Origin: Chaetoderma sp. LZ-2023a
Taxonomy: Eukaryota > Mollusca > Caudofoveata > Chaetodermatida > Chaetodermatidae
Length of the DNA: 64,000 nucleotides
NCBI GenBank assembly: GCA_034401795.1
Contig: CM067365.1
Coordinates: 16,917,166 to 16,981,165 of the forward strand
Reading direction: 5' to 3'
The translations under genes and the position numbers were made by a program. Below the pieces are notes generated by a model. That model did no database searches, was not told the DNA's origin, and saw only the letters and a list, made by a program, of their open reading frames with translations. Of this stretch, positions 23,030 through 35,834 are shown in pieces (the first letter of the stretch is position 1; the number at the start of each line of letters is the position of its first letter).

Positions 23030-25867
23030 ATTAATTCTAAAAGAATTAGGATTGGTCATTTAAATGTAAAGCACCTGGTGCCTAAGATTGACCAGTTAAA
23101 ACTGATTATGTAGAAGTGTGAAAAAGAACTTGAAGTTTTCTGTACCACTGAAACATTTCTCTCATCAACAATCCCAAATAACTCCATTGAAATTGAAGGC
23201 TATGTTATTGAAAGAAAGGACAGAAAAGAACGGGACGGTGGTGGAATTGTACTATATATAGCTGATAACTATTCATATGTGAGGAAACTAAATTTTGAAA
23301 CCGATGATCTGGAAACTCTATGGATTGAAATTAGATCCTTTAAGACCAAGCCTTTCCTATTGGGCTGTGTCTATAGGCCCCCTGATTCACCCGCTATCTG
23401 GATTGATGAATTTGAAGCTATGTTAGAAAAGGTATATTCCGAAAACTCAGATATTATACTTGCAGGAGATTTTAATTTCTACCTTATTAAAGCAGATAAT
23501 CATAAATGGCAGTCTTTAATTGAACTTTTTCATTTAGAGCAACTTATACGTAATCCAACCAGAGTTACCGAGAAAACATCAAAACTGATTGACCACGTGT
23601 ATGTCACAGATAAAGACAAAATTCAATCGTCACATGTCGGCTCTTTGGCACTAGGTGACCATTATCCAATATTCGCTGTACGCAAATGTAAACCATTCAA
23701 AACTCGAAATTCGCACCAACTTATTAAATACAGGAGCATCAAAAGCTTTAATGAAGCTAAGTTTCTTAGTGACCTGTCTGTATGTGATTGGCGTTCTATA
23801 GGTTATTTGGGTAGTCCTGATCAAGCGCTTGATCAATGGTATGCAAAATTCATCAACATTATATATAAACACGCTCCTGTCATTGAACGCAGAGTTAAAC
23901 GTGTATGTCACCCGGGATGGATGAACACAGAAATTTTAAAAACAATGAAAGAAAGGGATTATCATAAAAACGTAGGAAACATGTTGAATTTTAAAATGTT
24001 AAAGCAAAGAGTTGCGTATTTGCTTAAAGCATCTAAACGAGATTATTTTGCAAATAAATTAGAAGCAGGAAAAAATAATCCAGCTAATATATGGAAAATT
24101 CTAAAAGACATAAATCCCAAGGCAAACAAATTACCTTCAATAATCTGTGATGATAACGGAAGTGAAATTCAAAACCCACAAATGCAATCTGAACATTTTA
24201 ATATATATTTCAGTACAATCGCATCAAAACTGACACACTCCATGATGAAACAATGGCCAATTGCATTTGATAAGCTATCAGATCATGTTTTTACTAAAGT
24301 TCCAAAAAATATAGAGTTTCGAATTCCATATATAACCGTTGAATATGTGTCCAGAGAACGTAGCAACTTAAAAACAAATAAGTCATCTGGTTATGATGAA
24401 GTGAACGCACACTTCCTCAAAGCAGCAGCATCAATAATTGCACCCTCAATTACACTTATTATAAACAAAAGCATAGCTACGGGAGAATTCACCAAAATGT
24501 GGAAATGTGCAAAAGTAAAGCCTCTACATAAATCTGATTCAAAAACCAATGTTAGCAATTATAGGCCTATCTCTATATTACCCAGTATCTCTAAGGTTAT
24601 TGAACGACACATACATGATCATATTTATATATTTATAACCAAGTATAATTTATTAGTGGAGTCGCAATCAGGCTTCAGACCTAACCATTCATGTGAAACT
24701 GCTTTGTTAAATCAAGTAGAAAGATGGCGCTTTTCGATAGATAATGGCGACCTTATTGGTTCTATTAGGATTGACTTTAAAAAGGCCTTTGATCTTGTCA
24801 ATCATGACATCCTATTACAAAAATTAAGTATTTACAAATTCAGCTATAATACATTAAAGTGGTTTTCTTCATATTTAAATGGCAGACAACAATACGTTTC
24901 CATTTCTGGAAAGAATTCTAAACCACTGCCCATCGATATAGGCGTACCACAAGGCTCAGTCTTAGGGCCACTTCTGTTCATTTTATATGTTAATGATTTA
25001 CCCATGTGTGTCAACAATCTTATGGATATGTATGCTGATGATACAACTATGCATGCTGCTAGCTCAAATGTCGCTGAAATTCAAGAAAATCTAATTGACG
25101 GTATGAAGTCGGTAGAAGAATGGTGTGTAAATAATAAAATGTTGTTAAATACGGACAAAACTAAGTTTATGATGTTAGGACCTAAGCATAAATTGAAACA
25201 AGTAAATAATAATGTTATAATCCCTACAAATCGTGGAAGCTTAAATGTTGTGGAATCTGACAAACTTTTAGGAGTATACATAGACAATACGCTTGCATGG
25301 AAAGAGCATATAGGCAAACTTTGTAAAAAGATTTCGTCCTTGATTTATATTCTACGGAAAAATAAACATTATCTTAGCATTGAGCAACGAAATCTTTTCT
25401 ATAAGTCGTATATCCTTTCACACATTGATTATTGTAGTCTTGTATTTTGCCCGTCTTCACCTACATTATTGGATAGTTTAGAAAAACTACAAAAACGGGC
25501 TGCTAGGGTGATATTAGACATGCCTTACAGGACACCATCTGCACAACTATATGAAACATTAAACTGGACAAATTTAACTAAAAGAATGCAAATTAAAATG
25601 GGTATTATGACATATAAATCTAGAAATGGTCTGGCTCCTGGTTACATGAAAGACATGTTCACTTCCGTTGGGGTGGCGCACACTAGAAATTTACGTTCCA
25701 AAACACGCAATCACCTACAACTTCCGAGGATTAAAACGGAATATGGCAGAAAAAGCTTCAAATACACTGCAGCGCAACTGTGGAATTCTCTGCCTGAAAC
25801 GATTACTCAGTCTTCTACTCTGCTGACATTCAAATCAAATATACATGAATATATTACTAAATTATAG
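23030..25867 (+). pseudogene. LINE 3 ORF2: endonuclease plus reverse transcriptase, one stop
   Basis: The frame opens at about 23030 (KRIRIGHLNVKHLVPKIDQL), is stopped by TAG at 23111-23113, and then runs open for over 2.7 kb. Endonuclease motifs: LNVKHL, CTTETFLSS, GGGIVLYIAD, GCVYRPPDS, LAGDFNFYL, IDHVYVT, LGDHYPIF. RT motifs: KSDSKTNVSNYRPISILPSI, ESQSGFRPNHSCETALL, IDFKKAFDLVNHDILLQKL, GVPQGSVLGPLLFILYVND and DMYADDTTMHA, so the catalytic YADD is intact. The tail LWNSLPETITQSSTLLTFKS completes the protein. Translation after the stop could start at the GTG/Ile region or not at all; read-through or repair would be needed for function. Confidence 0.9.
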
Positions 25868-26167
25868 TGATATATGGGCAACGTGGTTTCAACTTTTTTA
25901 CTTGTGTTCTAATATTGCATATTTTGTTTATTTCTAAATAGCTATGTATGTGTGCATGTGTGAATGAATGTGTACGACCTTGCGCGTATGTAAGCGTGAA
26001 CGGTGATTCGAACATCGACATTCGACGAGGTAATTATTCTGCAATACTGTTTTAGTAATATCTATCGAAAATGAACAAATATGTTAATTATCTAATTTAA
26101 CAGTCATTTTACTTGTGTTATAATATTGTATATTTTGTATATTTGTAAATAGTTATATATTTATATG

Positions 26168-26189
26168 CGTGCGTGCGTGCGTGCGTGCA

Positions 26190-26241
<52 letters not shown>

Positions 26242-26245
26242 TGTG
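26168..26245. repeat. (GTGC)n microsatellite
   Basis: About 19 tetranucleotide units gtgc/gcgt with single gcat variants, within the 3' UTR of LINE 3. Similar GTGC arrays occur at 53450-53760 and 61970-62130. Confidence 0.92.
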
Positions 26246-26295
26246 TGTGAGGGCCTCGGGAAGATCAGTTTACTGACGATGTATACCCTCCTTAA

Positions 26296-26408
<113 letters not shown>

Positions 26409-26424
26409 ACCATGTAATGAACCG

Positions 26425-26830
26425 TTCCTAGCTATGCCCCACCCATCTCTAGCTAAGCTCCACCAACACCTCGCTCGTGTTGGGATCGATCGATCTCTGA
26501 ACTCTCTGACTATAAATTTTCAGAAAACTATACAGATAAGCTATTGAATATTTTGGAACTAATTTGACTGGACGCTGTTGCTGCCTATGGCAGCAACAGC
26601 GTCCAGTCAAATTAGTTTCAAAATATACAACAGCATGTTTATTAAATAGTAGAGCCATACAATCCGCAGCCTACAACGTGTCGGACTATAAGAGTTAAAG
26701 ACGGGCCAAATAGAATCATTTATGACGTAGTGATTATGACGTCAGCATACACGCCACATAGTTGGTTATGACGTCATGTGACGTCATATGGCGTCATATG
26801 ATCGATTGATAAACTCGGAAAGGTAAATTA
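26425..26830. mobile_element. Fold-back/MITE family copy 2 with central hairpin
   Basis: It repeats the blocks of copy 1. In the middle, aactaatttgactggacgct followed by gttgctgcc is mirrored at once by ggcagcaacagcgtcc and agtcaaattagttt, a near-perfect hairpin with 36-38 bp arms (about 26549-26632). Several gacgtca or gcgtcat sites follow at 26725-26805. Confidence 0.72.
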
Positions 26831-27011
26831 TTTATTCACATAATGATAGTAATAAAAATAATATAAAGATTTAAAAATAACAAAAGCGACAAATATTTAC
26901 CAAAAATTAAACTTGCATAAACTTACACAGTTCTGTAACTCTAAATGTTATTTAAATTGCAGCAAAGTTCTGTTGAGATCGACACTAGTCGACCTTCCCA
27001 AGCCTCTACAG

Positions 27012-27095
27012 TCGTCAATCATGATGATGATGATGATGATTGGTGGTGGTGGTAGTGGTCGTGGTGGTGGTAGTGGTGGTGGTGGAGGGGGTGGT
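27012..27095. repeat. ATG and GGT microsatellites
   Basis: Seven ATG units are followed by about 60 bases of GGT/GGC-rich triplets. Apparent polyvaline and polyglycine frames are artefacts. Confidence 0.9.
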
Positions 27096-27358
27096 GATTA
27101 AAGAATACTTCATCACAAGTCAGGATGCCATGCACGTGTACGCTGACGTCACAATCAAAATGCGCAATGAATTGCGTACATGTATGTATCTCCATCATGA
27201 ATATATCAATGTTCGTCAGGTGTACGAATTGTGTTTTTAATGTATTTGCTAATTATTAAACATTCTATTGAAAATTTGAAACTAATTTTACTGGGCTGGG
27301 ATTCTGTTAATTCTGGGTTTAAAGTAGCCTAATATAAATCGATCACAACATCCGTAAA

Positions 27359-27560
27359 GGATGGTCGGGTCACCGCTAGAAATGGGCGGGACATAGCTAA
27401 AAATGGGTGGGCCATAGCTGGATATGGGTGGGCCATAGCTAGAAATGGGAGGGGCATAGCTAGAAATGGTGGGGCATAGCTAGACATGGCGGGCATAGCT
27501 AGGAATGGGTGGGCCATAGCTAGATATGGGCGGAGTATAGCTAGAAATGGATTCCTCTGT
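27359..27560. repeat. About 21-bp tandem repeat, nine units
   Basis: Units of the type gggcatagctagaaatgggt are repeated nine times with small changes. The reverse complement of this unit (ccatttctagctatgccccg) opens many fold-back copies (26433, 30830, 46980, 47397), so this is an expanded piece of that family. Confidence 0.85.
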
Positions 27561-27599
27561 TAGATGGATTGTGTTGAAGTATTGAACAATCTTTATTAT

Positions 27600-30300
27600 T
27601 AACAAATTAACAAATATATAGATTTTCTTGACCAAAGTTAAGTTGACCACTGAAGGGTTTTAAAATACTGGCCAGGTGCTTTCTATTTATTATTTGTATC
27701 ACACATTTTTTTGGTATTTAGTCTCGACACAGTGCTGTGTACGGGTTGGGCCTCTGTAAATGTACGGTTTCGTCAAATCTATTTTGGAGCGTTCAAATGC
27801 GCTGCTCCGGCACGCGGGCCTTTTAAATATCATGGTGCTTTCTGAATGATTTATCCTCAAATACCAGCGATCGAAGGGCCTGATTGTAAATAAAGTGAAC
27901 TTGATCTTCGACTTGCTTGAGGTCGTCGCTTCATAACCCAGCACCGGCGCTCAGTTAAAGGAAGTCCAAAATGGTTATAGGCCCTATAGTCTACCAGGAC
28001 AGAAGCTTCTTGAAATCTTATTAAGGAAACACTCATATTACAATTATATGACTATATACGAAACTTCTGTGTTAATTACGGTATGGGGTGTCCTGGAAAT
28101 GTAATGAGTAGATTTAGAAAGGGGTTGTTCGTTTAGTACAGACGACTATACCCAGATAACGCAGCTTACGGGGCCGATGCTGGGCCGATACGGAAGTATC
28201 GGCACGGATCGGCTCAGCATCGGCCCTGTAAGCTGCGTTATCAGGGTATTTTCCACCCCTACTTGTACTTATGCTATTATTGCTATATTAAAAAGAACTA
28301 CCACGATAAACAGTTTAAATTGCATAACAGTGGTTCTGAAATCGGCAACTAGATGCTTTTACTATTTGAACACGAACTGAATGCCTACTGGTTAACCACT
28401 AGCAAAAAACCCAGCAGCCAGTGTAGCTAAACTTGAATAAGGGGAAGAGCGCGGGAGTGGGTCAAAGACGTCTGTGGGCAAACATTGGACTTACGGTTGA
28501 AAAATTAACAACTATACGCGAACTACGTTAGGGATTTCAAACGTGAATTGTTGCGCGTTGTTTTAAGGATTATGTTCGGCCTCTCGGCTAATGTTAACCT
28601 GATTGTAAAAAAGTGGAAACGTAAGCTCGCCCATAACACGTGCGAATGTAAATAAGTACTTAGGGTTTTCTTGGTAACACATCCGTGAAATACTTATAAT
28701 ACGTTTCTTTTTGTGAATCATCACTCATCCCCCTCCCACACTATTGGATCTATAGGGACTTAGCGCCCGAGTCTAAGCTGGTGGTTTGTCGAGCATCTGC
28801 GAATTACAGCTTACATAAATTATACCCACGTTTGACACATATGGACCTCTGGCCTTTACTGTACTGTCTAACCGCACTCACCCTTTCAAACCAAATGCTT
28901 CATGATCTAAGTAAACCAGGTAAGCTCTTAAATAATCGAAGCGTAATCTGACAGGAGCCTGTTCCTGCCATTAGTACAAGTCAAATCATTCTAAAAATAG
29001 GCATACGTAACGGAATTTCAGATTATATTTTTACATTTAATATTATGTTACTTTCACAGAGTTAGCCCATTGAAGGTTGGTGAATATGGTACCGCTGTTT
29101 TGTCTAAAAATCAGTGAAGCTGAAATCTCGGTGACTACATTGACCTTTTTAGCAATTAAACGGTTAAAAGAACAGTTTGACTGGAATATTATATAACAAC
29201 GACGGCTTTCGGTCATCTTGTTTTAAAGACAATACCAAATGTTTCAGAAATAGCGGATTATATTACATCTCATGAAATGGGTTAAAATCCCAAAATAAAT
29301 ATGTCTGATATTTTAAAACCAAGGATTTTAAAACCGCCTGCATGGATTATAGTAGAAGCCTTTATTCACTCAGAGAACTGTGGGACGGAGGACTTGAGCC
29401 ATACAATAGCTCACGCACGCACGCACGCACGCACGCACTGATACACCACATTGAACGAATGACGAAGACACGTTCAAGGATAACGCACGGACGAAGTCAC
29501 ATCCATCCGCAACGACGCACATGGATATGGGCATACACGGACTAATTCGAATTACCTACAGTACAACTCCCAAATAAGTTACATTGTTTAAAAAAATAAA
29601 TACCGGAAACAGGTTAGTTGGTAAGAAATGCTCTGTGGAATATTTGGACAGCCAGCAATGCCTTCCAATAAAATTATTTTCAAAATATTCAACAGTACGT
29701 TTTTATGTTTTGGAACTTATGTCAAGTTATTTCTGAACTGTATTGTACACACAGGATTCATAATTATAATATATATGGAACCATCGTCCTATTGCACGGG
29801 ACTCGACCTCCCACTCCGCTCCCGTATCGAGTCACGAACAGCGAAGCTATGCGTGGGCGTATGTTAGGTCGATGATATGGAATATGATTAGCCACCCGAT
29901 CCGAGGAAGGAGCGCATGCGCAACCATATTGTTAATTGTTAACGCTCGAGTTATCGTAAGGTATAGTAATGCCGCTGGGAGGCTGTAACAATTTAAACAA
30001 AACTTGGCCTTTAGCTCGCTAACTATATACGGATCGGGTGGATTAGTTATTGTTGCGCTATCAAAATACGGTAATTCTATCCTAGTTTTTGTTTTCTGTA
30101 TATTGTTTGAATATATTAAGAACCGGTTTCAGCGGTTTACGTGGTAGATATAGGCGGATCTAAGGAAACGCAGGCACATGTTTGTAACAGACCATGGCAC
30201 AAATCGGTTAGTGGGAAATTCGACTTGGATATCGCCACTTGTAGCTTGGATAATTAGTTCACAGGGGTAAGAAAGTATAGATTTCTTCTCAAATAAAATT
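27600..30300. other. No gene supported; flank or upstream intron
   Basis: Apart from the palindrome at 28149 and a short CGCA run at 29410-29438, I see no confident feature. One frame at 28841-28919 (MDLWPLLYCLTALTLSNQML and a GT donor at 28920) looks like a possible signal-peptide exon but has no supporting match. Dispersed fragments of the fold-back family occur near 29665-29700. Confidence 0.35.
28149..28248. mobile_element. 100-bp palindromic element
   Basis: The left arm tacccagataacgcagctta and cggggccgatgctgggccga is mirrored by the right arm to tcagggta, with about four mismatches. The centre is near 28198 (acggaagtatcggcacgg). It is GC-rich against an AT-rich background. It could be a small MITE; no transposase or target duplication was identified. 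Confidence 0.7.
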
Positions 30301-30306
30301 TTCCTT

Positions 30307-30528
30307 GAAACTTACAGGTTCGCTTTCATAATTATGATTTAATACATTTCCTAGGTGCGAGATCGCTTTAAAATTTTTGGAAATGTTACCAATTTATTTT
30401 ATATAAAAACATGTTTGATAGGGTCGATACAGGATTGGTTTATTTGGTAACATTTCCAAAAAAGTATGAAAGCCAACTTGAACCTGGGAAACGATGGATT
30501 AAAGCTTATTAACGAACCTGTAAGTTTC
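30307..30528. repeat. Fold-back element, about 222 bp
   Basis: gaaacttacaggttcg at 30307 is mirrored by cgaacctgtaagtttc at 30513, and ttggaaatgttaccaa at 30377 by ttggtaacatttccaa at 30444. The paired blocks are nested, giving a long imperfect stem around a loop near 30418. It is probably a non-autonomous MITE. Confidence 0.75.
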
Positions 30529-30814
30529 TGAAAAAATTATTTTAAAAAGGCTTACGTTCTTGACCCCAGTGAGTTGGTTCTAGCCCACGATTTCTCGTTG
30601 CGGGAAACTGTGCAAACATATCATAACGTCTCGGCGTAATGTATAGCCTATAAATAAGGTGAATCAGTGTCTTGTAAACTTGTATGCGTTATTTCACCAG
30701 CCAGATGAAAGATCCCAGAGGGCAGATGTAATAGTTAGGTACGAAAAAACTACGGGAAGAAGAAGAAGATGTGCTCGACTCGACACACAAAGGTAGGTTC
30801 AAAACATTAGACGG

Positions 30815-30955
30815 ATCCATTTCTAGCTATGCCCCGCCCATTTTTACCTAAGCGCCGCCCATTTCTAGCTATACTCCGCCCATTTCTAGCTAAGGGCCGC
30901 CCATTTCTAGCTATACTCCGCCCATTTCTAGCTAAGCGCTGTCAACTCTTTTGCA
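30815..30955. repeat. About 22-bp tandem repeat of the fold-back head
   Basis: Five units of cgcccatttctagctaagc or ctatactc type. It is the reverse complement of the array at 27359-27560. Confidence 0.8.
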
Positions 30956-30999
30956 GGGCCGCCATCTTTTCGGATTTATCCGAAAATGCGTAATCTTTT

Positions 31000-32140
31000 T
31001 ACAGGACTCCGGATCTCCGGATATCCTGTCAAATATCCAGAGTCTGTTTCATGCATGTTTCAAAAATATTATCTTTAGCAAAATTTGATTAAGCTGAAAA
31101 ACCAGGGGTCTCACCGAATATACTGCTTCCATAAACATAAGTATATAGCTATCGAAAAATACTAATAGTCATGACAATATAAATATAATGTCCAGCTAGA
31201 TATAGCTACTGTAGTGTATGACTTATACACAGTACCTATTCTGATATTATCTTTCTGTGTTTATAATGTCAGCATATTGGAAACAGTAAGTCCTGGGATT
31301 CTACAACCTATATGGATTAAATTTATATTAAGGACAAATTACACTCAGAGCCATTAGTTGATGTATATATGACCTTAATGTTTCTACCCTTGCATTTTGT
31401 AAACTGCATAACCGAGTGAAGGTTAATTCTGACATCTACACATGTATATCACATAGTTAAGAAAAATGTTAAGAAAAATGGAGAAAATAACTAAATAATC
31501 CTGTGCTTAACGTGAAACAGAAATAAAATATGTTAAATACAAGTCCTTAAATTGCTATTAATATAAGGTCTTGGGAAATGTGCTATTTTAGGTACGTTAT
31601 TTAATCTTGGCCTGATGCCCCCAATCCCACCTTTGGGGGGTAAATGCTTTGTCCACCTCCCTCACTTGCCATCACCAGAAAAATGTGCACGAAGATATTT
31701 CATATCGTTATTTTATTTAGAAAACAAAATAAGAATACCGGTTATCACTCAGAGTGCAGGAAATGGCTTCTCAGGCCATCTAATTTTCAAATTTTCTCCA
31801 GTGGAGGACCCGGCACCCCACCCCGCGATTTTTAAGAGGATGCCACTCCCTCTACCAACTTTGCCTGCCATGTGGCTTAGACATATCCCAAAGAAAAGAC
31901 GCACATTGTCCTAAAATATGATACTTAATTTACCAATGGACTCCCTATAGAACTACACCCACATTCATCAAGATGCGGAGGGCAGTGTTGTAGCCAATGG
32001 GTCGGGGCGGGGGGGGGGGGCGGGGTGCGGGTGATTGATGATAGATGATGGTTCGGAATGGGGGTGGGGTGGGGAGGGGCCACACTAAAGGATCATCCAG
32101 GATATTATTGTAATACGTCAACCGCTGAAAATTATGGGGC
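31000..32140. other. No gene seen; G-rich tract near the end
   Basis: AT-rich sequence without supported coding. At 31995-32085 runs of 10 or more G and several GGGG tracts could form a G-quadruplex. Near 31760-31820, attttcaaattttctccagt and gaggacccgg match half of the hairpin at 51395-51455, so a diverged fragment of that repeat is here. Confidence 0.4.
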
Positions 32141-32216
32141 GAGGTGCCCGCATGCGTACATGCCTACGGACATGCTTGGATAAGAGCCCACCTACCCAAT
32201 GTCTTATACACAAGTA

Positions 32217-34075
32217 TGGAAAGTCTCGAAGAGTATGGAATTATAAGAAACACATTTCTAGGCCTTGAAGTGTATGGAATTATAAGAAACACATTTCTAG
32301 GCCTTGAAATGCATGGAATTATAAGAAACACATTTCTAGGCCTTGAAGTGTATGGAATTATAAGAAACATATGTCTAGGCCTTGAAATGCATGGAATTAT
32401 AAGAAACACATTTCTAGGCCTTGAAGTGTATGGAATTATAAGAAACACATTTCTAGGCCTTGAAGTGTATGGAATTATAAGAAACACATTTCTAGGCCTT
32501 GAAGTGTATGGAATTATAAGAAACACATTTCTAGGCCTTGAAGTGTATGGAATTATAAGAAACACATTTCTAGGCCTTGAAGTGTATGGAATTATAAGAA
32601 ACACATTTCTAGGCCTTGAAATGCATGGAATTATAAGAAACACATTTCTAGGCCTTGAAATGCATGGAATTATAAGAAACACATTTCTAGGTCTTGAAGT
32701 GCATGGAATTATAAGAAACACATTTCTAGGCCTTGAGATGTATGGAATTATAAGAAACATATGTCTAGGCCTTGAAATGCATGGAATTATAAGAAACACA
32801 TTTCTAGGCCTTGAAATGCATGGAATTATAAGAAACACATTTCTAGGCCTTGAAGTGCATGGAATTATAAGAAACACATTTCTAGGCCTTGAAGTGTATG
32901 GAATTATAAGAAACACATTTCTAGGCCTTGAAGTGCATGGAATTATAAGAAACACATTTTTGGCCTTGAAGTGTATGGAATTATAAGAAACACATTTCTA
33001 GGCCTTGAAGTGTATGGAATTATAAGAAACACATTTCTAGGCCTTGAAGTGTATGGAATTATAAGAAACACATTTCTAGGCCTTGAAGTGTATGGAATTA
33101 TAAGAAACACATTTCTAGGCCTTGAAGAGTATGGAATTATAAGAAACACATTTCTAGGCCTTGAAATGCATGGAATTATAAGAAACACATTTCTAGGCCT
33201 TGAAGTGTATGGAATTATAAGAAACACATTTCTAGGCCTTGAAGTGTATGGAATTATAAGAAACACATTTCTAGGCCTTGAAGTGTATGGAATTATAAGA
33301 AACACATTTCTAGGCCTTGAAATGCATGGAATTATAAGAAACACATTTCTAGGCCTTGAAGTGTATGGAATTATAAGAAACACATTTCTAGGCCTTGAAG
33401 TGTATGGAATTATAAGAAACACATTTCTAGGCCTTGAAGAGTATGGAATTATAAGAAACACATTTCTAGGCCTTGAAATGCATGGAATTATAAGAAACAC
33501 ATTTCTAGGCCTTGAAGTGTATGGAATTATAAGAAACACATTTCTAGGCCTTGAAGTGTATGGAATTATAAGAAACACATTTCTAGGCCTTGAAGTGTAT
33601 GGAATTATAAGAAACACATTTCTAGGCCTTGAAATGCATGGAATTATAAGAAACACATTTCTAGGCCTTGAAGTGTATGGAATTATAAGAAACACATTTC
33701 TAGGCCTTGAAGTGTATGGAATTATAAGAAACACATTTCTAGGCCTTGAAATGCATGGAATTATAAGAAACACATTTATAGGTCTTGAAATGCATGGAAT
33801 TATAAGAAACACATTTATAGGCCTTGAAATGTATGGAATTATAAGAAACACATTTCTAGGCCTTGAAATGCATGGAATTATAAGAAACACATTTCTAGGC
33901 CTTGAAATGCATGGAATTATAAGAAACACATTTATAGGTCTTGAAATGCATGGAATTATAAGAAACACATTTCTAGGCCTTGAAATGCATGGAATTATAA
34001 GAAACACATTTATAGGTCTTGAAATGCATGGAATTATAAGAAACACATGTCTAGGCCTTGAAATGTATGGAAAAT
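32217..34075. repeat. 39-bp minisatellite, about 47 units
   Basis: The unit is tatggaattataagaaacac plus atttctaggccttgaagtg. Variants differ mainly at the aagtgt, aaatgc, aagtgc or aagagt spacer, with rarer catatgtctagg and catttatagg forms that cluster toward the 3' end (33770-34050). One unit near 32955 lacks several bases, which shifts phase. Because 39 is divisible by three, open frames exist on both strands (VYGIIRNTFLGLE and FLIIPYTSRPRNV repeats). I regard it as non-coding. Confidence 0.93.
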
Positions 34076-35411
34076 TTAACATTTTCCTGATGGTTTGGAA
34101 AAAGTTTGGAAAACTTAAATACTACACTTTTGATTCTCATTTACAGAATAATATAGCTAATATTCAAAATATTGATATTTGTCTACTAATTCCGACAGTT
34201 TTCTGCAAACAATTTTCGTGGTTTTAAAATGAACACTGATCGGATACTTCATAAAATGGGTCTATTAAAGGCAAAGAAAAAGTATGGAATATAATTCTCC
34301 AGAAGGTGTATGACCCCCATGTACCCCCCCCCCCCATGTACCCCCATGTACCCCCCATGTACCCCCTCACAATCGACGATTTTAATATTCATTAATTCAT
34401 GCAATAGACGAACCGAAGAGAGCTGCATAGGCCCTCTAGTTCAATTTCGACCCTATTCAAGTCGACCCAAGTAGTCGGAGTATACAATTATCTGATGCAT
34501 TATGATCATAACAAATATATTTGCTGTTTACAAATAAATTTGTTGAATTATATTTATCTGCCTTTGCAGTTAGTAATAGACAAGTTGTAGTTTAGCTTGA
34601 TGATTTGTATGCATTTCTGCATGCTCAGATATGCAAACAATGGAAGGGACAAATCGCAAGCTAGCGCGCTATGTCCGAAAAACGCAAATAGCGTTCTCTC
34701 GCCCTCCTCCAAACTTATTTTCCGGGCAACAAATCATGGCAAGCTGGTCGCCCTGCTCTTTTGCGCTTCCTGGAATCGATTTTATATACTTTGAACCCTG
34801 AATTACCACAATCCCAATTTCAATTCTGAATTTCAAGTGTATTTCGGTAACTTCTTCAGAAGTGCACGGAAACATATATACATGAAATATACATACAATG
34901 GCGGTTACATATGTGTTATATATTATATATATATAAGGGGTAGATGATATTTTAATCGGGTCTGTCTGACTGCCTGTCCATCCGTCCGTCTTTCTGTCTG
35001 TCCGTCCGTCCGCCCGCCCGCCTGTCCGTCTGCCTGCCTGAAAAGTGACCTCGTTCCAGATCCTCGATTATATATCACTCGGAGTTTGTCCATTAGTCGT
35101 ATTGTTTCCAAGGCTATGATTGGCTAACGGTATAAACTGATATCCTGATCACAGCCATCGGTATATCAGGCAATGAGACTCATCACCATGACGATATTGT
35201 GCTACACATTAACATTAATATATGATGTCATACAACTATTATGTCATCCCGCTCCCAAATTTGAACAAACCGGTCAGCTATTCTGCCAGAAAATGGCTGG
35301 TGTTTATACATTCCATTTATTTACATATTGTCTCCGAAGAGAGTCTGTGTAACAGTTTGATATATGGCTGGCGGTATGATAATAGTTACTGAATATTTTT
35401 CTATTCCACAG
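34076..35411. other. No exon recognised; simple repeats
   Basis: There is a C-rich tract with four catgtaccccc units (34315-34372), a TA run (34917-34935), and a GTCC/GCCC/CTGT tetranucleotide block (34970-35040). The block ends gcctgcctgaaaagtgacct, which is repeated at 37875-37900. I looked for the preceding chitin synthase exon here and did not find one. Confidence 0.5.
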
Positions 35412-35527
35412 GCTGTGGTGGCCTTTGTGCTGTTTTGTCTGATGTTTGTTGTCATGGTGACAAATCAAGCGTCCATCCTGTGGAGTGTTACGCTGTATAA
35501 GCACAACAAGATCAACATGGCGGCTTG
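35412..35527 (+). CDS. Chitin synthase exon 1 of visible set (membrane helix)
   Basis: The acceptor is ctattccacag and the donor is gcttg|gtaagt. The exon is 116 bases, phase 0 in and phase 2 out. It encodes AVVAFVLFCLMFVVMV, a clear transmembrane helix, then a polar loop ending NKINMAAW; the Trp codon is split with the next exon. This matches the first N-terminal helix block of metazoan chitin synthases. No initiator Met can be assigned, so this is an internal exon. Confidence 0.8.
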
Positions 35528-35834
35528 GTAAGTGACACGTTGCGAATGAAGCTGGCATCCGATATGCAACTCAAGTATCTCATTCTGACGCCAACGTACG
35601 TGACCTGTCAGTGACGTCACAATAAAATGAAGTAGTAGCTCCGTCAGTAAAGTGGCAAATGTTTGTCACGAATACTTCTGAATGGTGCGTTTGATGAATT
35701 TATAATTTAATGAACATTCTGTTGAATATTTTGAAACTAATTTGACTGGGAGTGAAAATCACCTTGATCTGATGAAGTGCAACCTCGCCTCATATATGAA
35801 TTAAGAGAAGTAGGCCTACTGCATAACCGCTTAA

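Noticed and set aside
31615-31914. 99-residue Pro-rich ORF
   Set aside because: Lies in repeat-derived sequence related to the 51395 hairpin, with no recognisable domain.
32144-34227. 280-, 379- and 418-residue repeat proteins
   Set aside because: Open frames arise because the minisatellite unit is 39 bases and lacks stops on both strands. A small deletion splits the plus frame and there is no promoter or splice context.
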